From Sphingobium yanoikuyae (GTDB taxonomy: Bacteria > Pseudomonadota > Alphaproteobacteria > Sphingomonadales > Sphingomonadaceae): a DNA stretch of 64,000 nt. The translations under genes were made by a program, and so were the position numbers. Location: the NCBI RefSeq assembly GCF_034424525.1, contig NZ_CP139979.1, positions 2,877,001-2,941,000 of the forward strand. Direction: 5' to 3'. How positions within the stretch are numbered: the stretch's first letter is position 1; each line of letters opens with the position of its first letter. The notes below the pieces were generated by a model, which saw only the letters and a list, made by a program, of their open reading frames with translations, made no database searches and had not been told where the DNA came from. Below are positions 16,195-22,947 of the stretch, one piece after another.

Positions 16195-16836
16195 CCTCGC
16201 CGGCGCCTCATTCTCACTGTCTCGACCGCCGCCTCGCACCGCGCGGCGCCCCGATCCTGCGCCGAAACTAGCATGGCGGCGCGGGATGGCAGGGGCGATA
16301 AAGTCCGATTTGCGATTAGAAGGTATTACCGCTTCGGGAGAGTGCCCGCCCGTATTGTCTTCGCACGGCCTTGCAGGTTTCCGGCAAAATTCGACCATCG
16401 CAGCCATCTTCTCGGCTGATCGTCAGCCCATATCCGCGTCGAACCAGTCTCTGGCCATTCTCGAACCCAGCGACGGCGCTTGCAGCCGAAACATTCGGCT
16501 GCCGCGCACCGCGACAGCCCGCCATCAACCGCCGCGACAACCCGAAAACGAAGTGCCTCCGAAATCGACCTTGTCATGCCAGGCTGGCCTCCTCGTCCAG
16601 CTAGCATGTTGAATCGGATTTCCAGGCCCAAGGGAATCCTCAACGATCCTGTCAGATCGGATGAAGCGCTAGAACGCCGCAATCAGTGCAGTCCGCGGCG
16701 CGCCCGCGCATACCCCATTTGCCAAGTCGGCTTCCAAATACCGACAAGTCGCAATGGCGAGATTGCGCCATTTGGCACGGCAATTGGCAACGTATCGCGA
16801 GCGAAACGAAATAAATTAAATTATGTCAATGCATTA
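16195..16836. other. 640-base stretch without a recognisable gene
   Basis: It lies between the ABC exporter start and the tRNA-Gln 3' end. Several short frames are open, but none has a family-like sequence, consistent codon use or a good ribosome site. The promoter for the left-facing secretion operon should be at its left end. The last 100 bases become AT-rich (AAATAAATTAAATTATG). I saw no repeat, integrase remnant or clear tRNA-derived attachment site. Confidence 0.5.
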
Positions 16837-16911
16837 TGGCTGGGGCGGCAGGATTCGAACCTGCGCATGGCGGCATCAAAAGCCGCTGCCTTACCGCTTG
16901 GCGACGCCCCA
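16837..16911 (-). tRNA. tRNA-Gln (anticodon UUG)
   Basis: Read on the minus strand, a 75-base cloverleaf. The seven-base acceptor stem TGGGGCG pairs with CGCCCCA, followed by the discriminator G and an encoded CCA (16837-16839). The anticodon stem GCGGC/GCCGC encloses the loop TTTTGAT with anticodon TTG, and the T arm contains GGTTCGAATCC. Its 3' end faces the glycan locus. Confidence 0.95.
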
Positions 16912-17073
16912 GCAATGCGCCGATCCAAGTCAGCGCGGGACCGCCATATAGCGGCTGATGCACGAAAGAAAAGCCCTCCTGACGATGGACTTCGCCTTTC
17001 CCTTTCCTTCCCGCCCAACCCATCTTAGGGATCAACGCCACGCCCCCTCCCCTCCAGCCGGAAACCCGCGCCG

Positions 17074-17583
17074 ATGTCCGTCCAAGCCCCCTCGCCCAGC
17101 CAGATCGCACCGGCCTCGCCGCTGTTCCTGCGCGAGGACGAAATCCGGCGCGGCATCGAGATGCTCTATTTCGGCTATTCCGCGCTCACCCGGTCGATCG
17201 ACGAGGGGCTGGCGGCGCAGGGCCTGGGCCGCGCCCATCACCGCGCCCTCTATTTCATCTCGCGCCAGCCCGACCTGACGGTGAAGGATCTGCTGCGCCT
17301 GCTGGCGATCACCAAGCAATCGCTCGGCCGGGTGCTCAATGACCTGATCGAGCGCGGCTATATCGAGACCCGGCCGGGCAGCAGCGACCGGCGGCAGAAA
17401 CTGCTGCGCCTCAGCGCCGCCGGCCGCGCGCTGGAGGCCGAGCTTTTCCGCGCGCTGCGCGAGAAGATGGCGGCCGCCTATGCCCAGGCCGGACAGGGGT
17501 CCGTCACCGGTTTCTGGCGGGTGATGGAGGGCCTGATCCCCGATGCCGACCGGTCGATGGTGTTCGGCCTCAGCGGCGGCTGA
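17074..17583 (+). CDS. MarR family transcriptional regulator
   Basis: A 169-residue winged-helix protein. After a variable N-terminus, the MarR fold shows GLGRAHHRALYFISRQPDLTVKDLLRLL, then the recognition helix ITKQSLGRVLNDLIERGYIE and the wing TRPGSSDRRQKLLRLSAAGRALE. The length is normal for the family and it would bind DNA as a dimer. Its nearest neighbours are a tRNA and a small lipoprotein gene, which do not show its target or ligand. It resembles the PetP-like subgroup of alphaproteobacteria. Confidence 0.88.
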   Translation: MSVQAPSPSQIAPASPLFLREDEIRRGIEMLYFGYSALTRSIDEGLAAQGLGRAHHRALYFISRQPDLTVKDLLRLLAITKQSLGRVLNDLIERGYIETRPGSSDRRQKLLRLSAAGRALEAELFRALREKMAAAYAQAGQGSVTGFWRVMEGLIPDADRSMVFGLSGG

Positions 17584-17630
17584 TCGCGAAACCACGCAAC
17601 CTTATGGCCGCTGCCGCGCTTTTAGGAGCG

Positions 17631-17675
17631 TCGTGCGGAAAAGTGGGAACCGGTTTTCCGCTTAAAACGATGCGA
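17631..17675. repeat. short alphaproteobacterial intergenic palindrome
   Basis: GCGGAAAA at 17635-17642 pairs with TTTTCCGC at 17654-17661 around GTGGGAACCGG. A GATGCGAC tail follows at 17669-17676. From memory this resembles a repeat common between genes of Rhizobiales and sphingomonads. It may also act as a terminator for the MarR gene. Confidence 0.5.
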
Positions 17676-17688
17676 CAACAAGAGATTA

Positions 17689-17722
17689 GGCAGCGCCGCG
17701 TCAGATATGATGCGGCGCTGCC
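17689..17722. repeat. GC-rich inverted repeat upstream of small lipoprotein gene
   Basis: GGCAGCGCCGC (17689-17699) and GCGGCGCTGCC (17712-17722) form a perfect 11-base stem with a 12-base loop, 30 bases before the lipoprotein ATG. It may be a leader hairpin or part of the repeat just upstream. No T run follows. Confidence 0.45.
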
Positions 17723-17752
17723 CAAGCCTTGCCAACGCAATGAGGAGACATC

Positions 17753-18076
17753 ATGCGCGCACCCCTTGTGGCCATCACGGCCCTGTCCGCCCTGGGCCTC
17801 GGCCTGTCCGCCTGCTCGGAAAAGGCATCGGACAATCTGGAAAATGCCGGCTCCGCGATCGGCAATGACGTCAGCAACGCCGTCGACGATGCTGGCGCGA
17901 AGATCGACAACGGCCTCGACCGCGCGGGCGCCGCGATCGACAATGGCGCGGACCGGATCGGCGCCGCGACCGACCGGGCGGCCGACGACGCCAAGCGCGA
18001 GGGCAAGGAAGCCAAGCAGGATGTCGGTGCCTCGCTGGAGCAGGCCGGCAAGGATCTGCGCAACGACAGCCATTGA
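17753..18076 (+). CDS. small lipoprotein with 11-residue amphipathic repeats
   Basis: A 107-residue protein with a signal peptide and lipobox (LSAC, Cys21). The mature part is almost wholly helical and built of 11-residue units: ENAGSAIGNDV, SNAVDDAGAKI, DNGLDRAGAAI, DNGADRIGAAT, DRAADDAKREG and KEAKQDVGASL. Such 11-mers resemble apolipoprotein or LEA-like helices that lie on membranes or in the periplasm. The ribosome site GAGGAG precedes the ATG. No enzyme function is suggested. A stress or envelope role is only a guess. It stands alone between repeats. Confidence 0.8.
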   Translation: MRAPLVAITALSALGLGLSACSEKASDNLENAGSAIGNDVSNAVDDAGAKIDNGLDRAGAAIDNGADRIGAATDRAADDAKREGKEAKQDVGASLEQAGKDLRNDSH

Positions 18077-18084
18077 GACGTATC

Positions 18085-18106
18085 GGGCCTCCCCATGGGG
18101 AGGCCC
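18085..18106. terminator. 22-base perfect palindrome after lipoprotein gene, terminator-like
   Basis: GGGCCTCCCCA is followed directly by TGGGGAGGCCC, nine bases after the lipoprotein stop codon. The RNA could form a strong hairpin. There is no U tract, so it may stabilise the 3' end rather than end transcription by itself. Confidence 0.5.
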
Positions 18107-18171
18107 GGCCTCAGGCCGCGAGGCTATATCCGGACGGCCTGGACGCGACTGGAATTGGCTATTTCCATCTT

Positions 18172-18280
18172 CGTCATCCCGGCCCCTTCGACAGGCTCAG
18201 GCCCGGCTTGATCCGGGATCGCTTCAGCGCTCCCTATCCGCCGTAGTGCAGAATGGATCCTGACTTTCGTCAGGATGACG
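18172..18280. repeat. REP-like intergenic element, CGTCATCCC family
   Basis: It begins CGTCATCCCGG, contains GACAGGCTCAGGCCCGGC and a TCCTGACTTTCGTCAGGA hairpin (around 18258-18275), and ends GGATGACG. The outer bases match the other CGTCA...TGACG elements in the window although the inner arms differ. Confidence 0.55.
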
Positions 18281-18318
18281 TCTGTGGAGATTGTCGGATT
18301 TCGATCAGAAGCGGCCAT

Positions 18319-18401
18319 CGTCACCCCGGCCTTGAGCCGGGGGCCCGCTTCCTAATCTATTGCGAAGAAAAGCGGGATGCCGGGTCAAGCCCGGCATGAC
18401 G
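18319..18401. repeat. REP-like inverted-repeat element, CCCCGGC family
   Basis: The left arm starts CGTCACCCCGGCCTTGAG and the right arm ends CAAGCCCGGCATGACG. The two arms are imperfect inverted repeats of about 31 bases around an 18-base centre, and each arm alone can also form a hairpin (for example CCCCGGCCTTGAGCCGGGG). Confidence 0.65.
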
Positions 18402-18436
18402 GATGTGGGTAGGGCGGCTAACAACCACTAGCGGAC

Positions 18437-18787
18437 ATGCTTCATCCGGCGCATGATAGGGTCATGCCGGTTGCCCTTATCATCCCGCCATTATTTACCA
18501 TTGGCCTTGGTATGTTGCTGGGCGGGATTTTTGGGCCAGCTTACCCTTTGCGGTGGTGGATACTGCGCTTGGGGCTCATCCCAATGCTTTGCCTCGGGGC
18601 GGCCGCCTATATTGCCGTTTATCCGACGCCAATTCCCACGAATTACGATCCAAATGTTCACGGAAATCCCGGCCGTAGCGATTTCGCCGCCATGTTGGTG
18701 TGGGGATTTGTTTTTCCCAGTGCATATCTCTTAGCGGCTGTACCAGTCTCGCTCGCCTATGCCATTTGGCGTCGACGTAAACCTTAG
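18437..18787 (+). CDS. hypothetical membrane protein, three predicted helices
   Basis: A 116-residue hydrophobic protein that I do not recognise. Helices are likely at about residues 11-33 (PVALIIPPLFTIGLGMLLGGIFG), 42-61 and 86-108, ending in the basic tail WRRRKP. Met10 (base 18464) may be the real start. Codon use is less GC-biased than its neighbours (for example TAT, TTA, AAT and GTA codons), and it sits between two repeat-filled spaces, which hints at recent acquisition. It could also be a poorly conserved gene. There is no partner gene. Confidence 0.6.
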   Translation: MLHPAHDRVMPVALIIPPLFTIGLGMLLGGIFGPAYPLRWWILRLGLIPMLCLGAAAYIAVYPTPIPTNYDPNVHGNPGRSDFAAMLVWGFVFPSAYLLAAVPVSLAYAIWRRRKP

Positions 18788-18813
18788 CGAACGTTCCGCT
18801 TTCCACCCAACTC

Positions 18814-18929
18814 CGTCACCCCAGCGAAGGCTGGGGTCTCAGGCGGCAGCAGAAAGAGGCCAGCCGTCTAGCGCTATCCGTTTATGTCGCGTTCGCCTGC
18901 CTGAGATGCCAGCCTTCGCTGGCATGACG
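18814..18929. repeat. REP-like inverted-repeat element, CCAGCGAAGGCTGG family
   Basis: The left arm CGTCACCCCAGCGAAGGCTG... and the right arm ...CAGCCTTCGCTGGCATGACG are inverted repeats of 31 bases with about four differences, separated by some 54 bases. Both arms contain the smaller palindrome CCAGCGAAGGCTGG or CCAGCCTTCGCTGG. It lies between the membrane protein and the convergent XRE gene. Confidence 0.7.
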
Positions 18930-18981
18930 GGATAAGGGCCAGCCCCTTCCCCCACCCATCCCGGCCATTCGTCCGCGCTGC

Positions 18982-19560
18982 CTAGAACACCACGTTGCGC
19001 ACGAAGCGCAGCAGGTCCGTTCCGCGATTGACGAAGACATAGGGGCGGTCGCTGCTGAAGATGAGGAAGTCGCCCGCCGCGATCGTGCGCGTGCCGGCAT
19101 CCATCTCGACCGTCAGCACCCCTTCCACCACATAGAGCATCTCGTGCCAGTTGGCGGCGTCCGCCTCGGCCGGGTAGCGGTCGCCCGGCGCCAGCGACCA
19201 GGTCCATAGCTCCGCCTCGCGCGCGGCCGGCACGGTGCCGAGCAGGGTCGCGCGGCTATGTGCATCCTCGCCCTGCCAGGCAAGGGTATCGATCCGGCTA
19301 TTGTCGGGCATGTCGGGCGCGCGCACGACGTGGGAGAAACTGACGTCCAGCGCCTGCGCCAGCCGGTCGAGCGTCGACAGGCTGACATTGGCCTCGCCGC
19401 TCTCGATCCCCACCAGCATGCGCCGGCTGACTCCGGCCGCGCTGGCCAGCGCATCCTGGCTCAGCCCCTTGGCGGCGCGCAGGCGGCGGATATTGCCCGC
19501 GACATGGGAAAGAACGTCCGGGCGCGGGACTTCGACTTGACTGTGCAATATATTGCTCAT
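18982..19560 (-). CDS. XRE family regulator with C-terminal cupin domain
   Basis: A 192-residue HTH-cupin regulator. The helix-turn-helix lies at about residues 18-72 (VAGNIRRLRAAKGLSQDALASAAGVS, then GIESGEANVSLSTLDRLAQAL). The cupin_2 fold covers about 110-185 (WHEMLYVVEGVLTVEMDAGTRTI followed by AAGDFLIFSSDRPYVF). Such proteins sense a small ligand, often an amino acid, polyamine or aldehyde, and control a neighbouring transporter or catabolic gene. It is divergent from an EamA transporter. The two start codons are only 7-16 bases apart, with a double TGTGCA-N6-TGCNCA site over them, so it very probably controls itself and the transporter. The ATG at 19560 is the only suitable start. Confidence 0.9.
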   Translation of the reverse strand: MSNILHSQVEVPRPDVLSHVAGNIRRLRAAKGLSQDALASAAGVSRRMLVGIESGEANVSLSTLDRLAQALDVSFSHVVRAPDMPDNSRIDTLAWQGEDAHSRATLLGTVPAAREAELWTWSLAPGDRYPAEADAANWHEMLYVVEGVLTVEMDAGTRTIAAGDFLIFSSDRPYVFVNRGTDLLRFVRNVVF

Positions 19561-19585
19561 AACGCGATGTGCATTATGTTGCACA
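19542..19585. promoter_or_regulatory. double operator between XRE regulator and EamA transporter
   Basis: Two copies of the dyad TGTGCA-N6-TGCNCA lie at 19542-19559 (TGTGCAATATATTGCTCA) and 19568-19585 (TGTGCATTATGTTGCACA), 26 bases apart. The whole 44 bases also form one large inverted repeat, with 18 of 23 positions matching between half sites. GCAATATATTGC at 19545-19556 is a perfect palindrome. The start codons of both divergent genes fall inside, so transcripts must be leaderless or nearly so, and a protein bound here would cover both promoters. On the minus strand CATAAT (19579-19574) could serve as the -10 of the regulator. Confidence 0.75.
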
Positions 19586-20478
19586 ATGCCGCCCTCGACA
19601 AGAGCCCAGCGCCCCGGCTGATCATCGGCCGTCCCGAATTCGCGCTGATCGGGATCACCGTGCTGTGGGGCGCGACCTTCCTGATCGTGCATCATGCCAT
19701 GCAGCAGAGCGGGCCGCTCTTCTTCGTGGGGATGCGCTTCGGCACGGCGGCGCTGCTGGCGCTGCCGCTCGCCTGGCCGGTGTTGCGCGGCCTGACGGGG
19801 CGCGAACTGCTGGCCGGGTCGATGATCGGCCTTGGCATCTTCTGCGGCTACACGCTCCAGACCTGGGCGCTGCAGACCATATCCAGCAGCACATCCGCCT
19901 TCATCACCGCCGCCTATGTGCCGCTGGTGCCGATCCTCCAATGGGCGATATTGCGGCGCCGGCCGCGCTGGACCAGTTGGGTCGGCGTCGCGCTGGCCTT
20001 TGCCGGCCTGATCCTGATCGCCGCCCCGCGCGAAGGGCTGTCGCTGGGCAAGGGCGAGGCGCTGACGCTGATCAGCACGCTGGCGATCGCGCTGGAAATC
20101 ATCTTCATCAGCCTGTGGGCCGGCAAGGTCGACATTGCCCGCGTCACGCTGGTGCAACTGGCGGTCACGTCGCTGCTCGCCTTCGGCCTGATGGCGCCGA
20201 TGGGTGAGGCAATCCCGCCCTTTTCCTGGACAGTGATCCTGTCGGCCTGTGGCCTGGGCGCGATGACGGCGCTGATCCAGTTCGTGATGAACTGGGCGCA
20301 GCGCACCGTATCGCCGACCCGCGCGACCCTGATCTATGCCGGCGAGCCGGTCTGGGCCGGGATATTGGGCCGGATCGCGGGCGACCGCCAGCCCGCCACG
20401 GCGCTGGCCGGCGCGCTGCTGATCATCGCCGCCGTGATCGTGAGCGAACTGAAGTTCGAGCGCCGGGGCAAGGACTGA
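19567..20478 (+). CDS. EamA/DMT family transporter
   Basis: About 303 residues with ten transmembrane helices in two EamA repeats (EFALIGITVLWGATFLIVHHA opens the first; GEALTLISTLAIALEIIFISLWAG opens the second), typical of drug/metabolite exporters such as amino-acid or metabolite efflux proteins. ATG codons at 19567 and 19576 are both possible; neither has a normal ribosome site because the space to the divergent regulator is so short. The gene is paired with an XRE-cupin regulator, so its substrate is probably the regulator's ligand or a relative. The C-terminus ends in ELKFERRGKD. Confidence 0.88.
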   Translation: MCIMLHNAALDKSPAPRLIIGRPEFALIGITVLWGATFLIVHHAMQQSGPLFFVGMRFGTAALLALPLAWPVLRGLTGRELLAGSMIGLGIFCGYTLQTWALQTISSSTSAFITAAYVPLVPILQWAILRRRPRWTSWVGVALAFAGLILIAAPREGLSLGKGEALTLISTLAIALEIIFISLWAGKVDIARVTLVQLAVTSLLAFGLMAPMGEAIPPFSWTVILSACGLGAMTALIQFVMNWAQRTVSPTRATLIYAGEPVWAGILGRIAGDRQPATALAGALLIIAAVIVSELKFERRGKD

Positions 20479-20502
20479 TCCCTTCCCCCGGCCGCGCTTC
20501 GA

Positions 20503-21261
20503 TCAGGCCCGCTTGAAGACCGGCGCGCGCTTTTCGAAAAAGGCCATGAACGCCTCCTGCGCCTCGGGCGAGGCCAGTGCTTCGCGGAACAGCCGGGCTT
20601 CCTCCGCGATCCGGGCCTGCAAGGCGGCGGGATCGCCCTTCATCAGCCGGCGCGTCGCCATCAGCGCCTGGGGCGGCTTGGCCATCAACGCCGCCGCCTT
20701 GGCGCGGGCATGGTCGAGCAGCGCCTCCCCTGTCACGATCGCCGTCACGAAACCGGCGCGATCCGCCCCTTCCGCATCCATCGGTTCGCCCAGCATCAGC
20801 ATCGCGGCCGCCCTGGCATGGCCCATGATGGCGGGCGCGAGCAGGCTGGAGCCGGCCTCCGGCACGATGCCCAGATTGACGAAGGGCATGACGAAGCGCG
20901 CGTCGGGCGCAGCATAGACCAGGTCGCAATGGAACAGCATGGTGGTGCCGACGCCCACGGCCAGCCCCTGCACTGCCGCGACGATCGGCTTGTCGAAGGC
21001 AGCGATGGCGCTGATGAAGTCGAAGGCGGCAGCGCCGCCCTCCGGACCGGCCATGAAGTCCTTGAGGTCATTGCCGGCGCAAAAGGCGTCGCCCCGCCCC
21101 GCGAACAGCACCACGCCAATCTCCGGCCGGCTCGACGCATCGGCAAGCGCCGCCGTCATCGTCCGGTACATCGGCCCGGTCAGTGCATTCTTCTTGTCGG
21201 GCCGGTCGATATGGATTTCGAGCACGCCGTTCGTCTCGATGATGGCGATATGGTCGCTCAC
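20503..21261 (-). CDS. enoyl-CoA hydratase/isomerase (crotonase) family protein
   Basis: A 252-residue crotonase. The CoA-binding/oxyanion segment is FAGRGDAFCAGNDLKDFM (about 53-70), the second glycine-rich helix is IVAAVQGLAVGVGTTM, and the active-site Glu is in GIVPEAGSS (about 131-138), a pattern common in isomerase-like members. Length and layout are normal. An ATG further upstream (21333) is open, but the GTG at 21261 has a clear ribosome site (GGGAGAG) and gives the family-like start VSDHIAIIE. It should act in fatty-acid or similar acyl-CoA breakdown. The particular substrate is not evident. It is convergent with the EamA gene 24 bases away. Confidence 0.88.
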   Translation of the reverse strand: MSDHIAIIETNGVLEIHIDRPDKKNALTGPMYRTMTAALADASSRPEIGVVLFAGRGDAFCAGNDLKDFMAGPEGGAAAFDFISAIAAFDKPIVAAVQGLAVGVGTTMLFHCDLVYAAPDARFVMPFVNLGIVPEAGSSLLAPAIMGHARAAAMLMLGEPMDAEGADRAGFVTAIVTGEALLDHARAKAAALMAKPPQALMATRRLMKGDPAALQARIAEEARLFREALASPEAQEAFMAFFEKRAPVFKRA

Positions 21262-21344
21262 GCAAATTCTCTCCCGATACTCTGTGTCAAGGCTGTTGGC
21301 CCAGAGGATGGGGCGGCGTCTATCCTTTTCCAAGCCCCTTCCCT

Positions 21345-22352
21345 ATGCCCGGAACCATGATGACTCGCCTGCGCCTGATCCTCGATCCCTTCCTCGTCCT
21401 GCTGCTCTGCACCGTTGCCCTAGCGTCGGTCCTGCCCGCCCGCGGCCAGGGCGCCCATCTCGCCTCGATCGTTGCGGATGCCGGCATCGTGCTGCTTTTT
21501 TTCCTGCATGGGGCAAAATTGTCGCGCGAGGCGATCTGGGGCGGCGCCAAGGCGTGGCAACTCCATCTCGCGACTCTGGGCACGACCTTCCTCTTCTTCC
21601 CGCTGGTCGGCATCCTGCTGCAACAGATCGGCGCGATCCCGGAGAATATGCGCGCGGGCCTGCTGTTCCTGGCGCTGCTGCCATCGACGGTGCAAAGCTC
21701 GATCGCCTTTACCGCGATTGCGCGCGGCAATGTCGCCGCGGCGGTGGTCAGCGCCTCCTTCTCCAACCTGCTCGGCATCGTGCTGACGCCGCTGCTGGTG
21801 GCATTGCTGATGCAGCGCGGCGGCAGCAACCTCATCTCCCTTTCCTCGGTCGAGGGGATCATGCTGCAATTGCTGCTGCCCTTCGTGCTGGGCCATCTTG
21901 CCCGCCCCTGGATCGGCGGCTTCGTGTCGCGGCACAAGACGCTGGTCGGCCGGGTCGATCGTACATCGATCCTGCTGGTGGTCTATTCCGCCTTCAGCGC
22001 GGCGGTGGTCGAAGGGCTGTGGCACCGGGTCTCGCGCGCGGAGCTGGCGCTGCTCGCGCTGCTCTGCATCGCCATGCTGGTGATCGTGCTGCTCTTCACC
22101 TGGGGGCTTGGCCGGCTGCTCGGCTTTTCCCGCGAGGATGCGATCGTGCTGCAATTTTGCGGCTCGAAGAAGAGCCTCGCTTCGGGCGTGCCGATCGCCG
22201 GTGTCCTATTCCCCGCAGCGGCCGTCGGGCCGATCATCCTGCCGGTCATGCTGTTCCACCAGATTCAGCTGATGGCTTGTGCCCTGCTGGCACGGCGCTA
22301 TGGGGCGCAGGCGGCCGATAGGGCCGATTCGCAGATGGCAACCATATCATGA
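21345..22352 (+). CDS. SBF-like (bile acid:Na+ symporter family, YfeH-type) transporter
   Basis: About 335 residues and nine to ten transmembrane helices of the SBF-like family (PF13593). Characteristic parts are GIVLLFFLHGAKLSREA, the GNVAAAVVSASFSNLLGIVLTP unit, and the second half FCGSKKSLASGVPIAGVLFP with the conserved Ser-Leu-Ala-Ser-Gly crossover. Starts at 21345, 21357 or 21360 are possible; 21357/21360 give the more usual N-terminus. The stop overlaps the phosphoribosyltransferase start (ATGA), so the two are co-translated. The transported compound is unknown. Relatives are annotated as arsenite/organic anion or pantoate-like transporters without firm proof. Confidence 0.88.
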   Translation: MPGTMMTRLRLILDPFLVLLLCTVALASVLPARGQGAHLASIVADAGIVLLFFLHGAKLSREAIWGGAKAWQLHLATLGTTFLFFPLVGILLQQIGAIPENMRAGLLFLALLPSTVQSSIAFTAIARGNVAAAVVSASFSNLLGIVLTPLLVALLMQRGGSNLISLSSVEGIMLQLLLPFVLGHLARPWIGGFVSRHKTLVGRVDRTSILLVVYSAFSAAVVEGLWHRVSRAELALLALLCIAMLVIVLLFTWGLGRLLGFSREDAIVLQFCGSKKSLASGVPIAGVLFPAAAVGPIILPVMLFHQIQLMACALLARRYGAQAADRADSQMATIS

Positions 22353-22864
22353 CCCAACCGATCCTGACCGACATTCCGATGGAGAGCTTCCTCTCCCACA
22401 TCGACGCCGTGGCCGGCGCGATCGCCAAATCGGACTGGCGGCCCGACTATATTGTCGGCGTCGGGCGCGGCGGGCTGGTGCCGGCCACCTATCTGTCCCA
22501 CGCCATCAGCCAGCCGATGCTGTCGGTCGACCTGTCGGCCCAGGTCGTGGGCTTTTGCGACGAACTGCTCGACAAGCTGGTGGCGATGGCGGTCGAAGGA
22601 TCGCGCCTGCTGTTCGTCGACGACATCAATGACAGCGGCCGCACGATCAACCAGTTGCGCGCGGCGCTGGCCGGCGCGCCAGCCGATCATCTGCGCTTTG
22701 CCGTGCTGATCGACAATGTCAGCTCGGCCGCCAAGGTCGAATATCGCGCGACCACGATCGACCGTGTCGTCACCAAGGACTGGTTCGTCTTCCCCTGGGA
22801 AGCGGTTGCCAGCCGCGCGTCGATCCTGTCGGACTGGGGCGAAGTGCCCGAACGGACCAGCTGA
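22349..22864 (+). CDS. phosphoribosyltransferase domain protein (PRTase type I)
   Basis: A 171-residue type I PRTase-like protein. The PRPP loop is LLFVDDINDSGRTI (about 90-103) and the phosphate-binding GVGRGGLVPATYLSH lies at about 37-51, as in xanthine/hypoxanthine PRTases. The hood portion is short. It may salvage a purine base or be a regulator using the same fold. Translation is coupled to the upstream SBF-like transporter (ATGA at 22349-22352), which suggests that the transporter handles the base or nucleoside processed here; that is inference. Confidence 0.87.
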   Translation: MTQPILTDIPMESFLSHIDAVAGAIAKSDWRPDYIVGVGRGGLVPATYLSHAISQPMLSVDLSAQVVGFCDELLDKLVAMAVEGSRLLFVDDINDSGRTINQLRAALAGAPADHLRFAVLIDNVSSAAKVEYRATTIDRVVTKDWFVFPWEAVASRASILSDWGEVPERTS

Positions 22865-22919
22865 GAATAGCTGTCACAAAAATATAATGGAAATTCCCCG
22901 CCCGCTCGTTATACGAGCG
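22861..22919 (+). promoter_or_regulatory. promoter with operator-like palindrome before Rieske oxygenase gene
   Basis: A perfect -10 hexamer TATAAT lies at 22883-22888 with CTGAGA (four of six to TTGACA) 16 bases upstream at 22861-22866. CGCTCGT (22903-22909) and ACGAGCG (22913-22919) form an inverted repeat just after the expected start of transcription, where a repressor could block RNA polymerase. The gene starts 28 bases further on. Confidence 0.6.
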
Positions 22920-22947
22920 TACAACTGCAATGGGGCATGCGGGGTAG

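Larger units (their letters stand above)
18077..18436. other. 360-base intergenic stretch filled with palindromic repeats
   Basis: It holds a perfect 22-base palindrome (18085-18106), a CGTCATCCC-type element (18172-18280) and a CGTCACCCC-type element (18319-18401), each described separately. Open frames here come from the repeats and are not believable genes. Confidence 0.7.

Noticed and set aside
16773..16790. Sigma-54-like promoter (TGGCACG-N4-TTGG) before tRNA-Gln
   Set aside because: The -12 box lacks the needed GC at the right spacing and no plus-strand gene follows; the tRNA is on the other strand.
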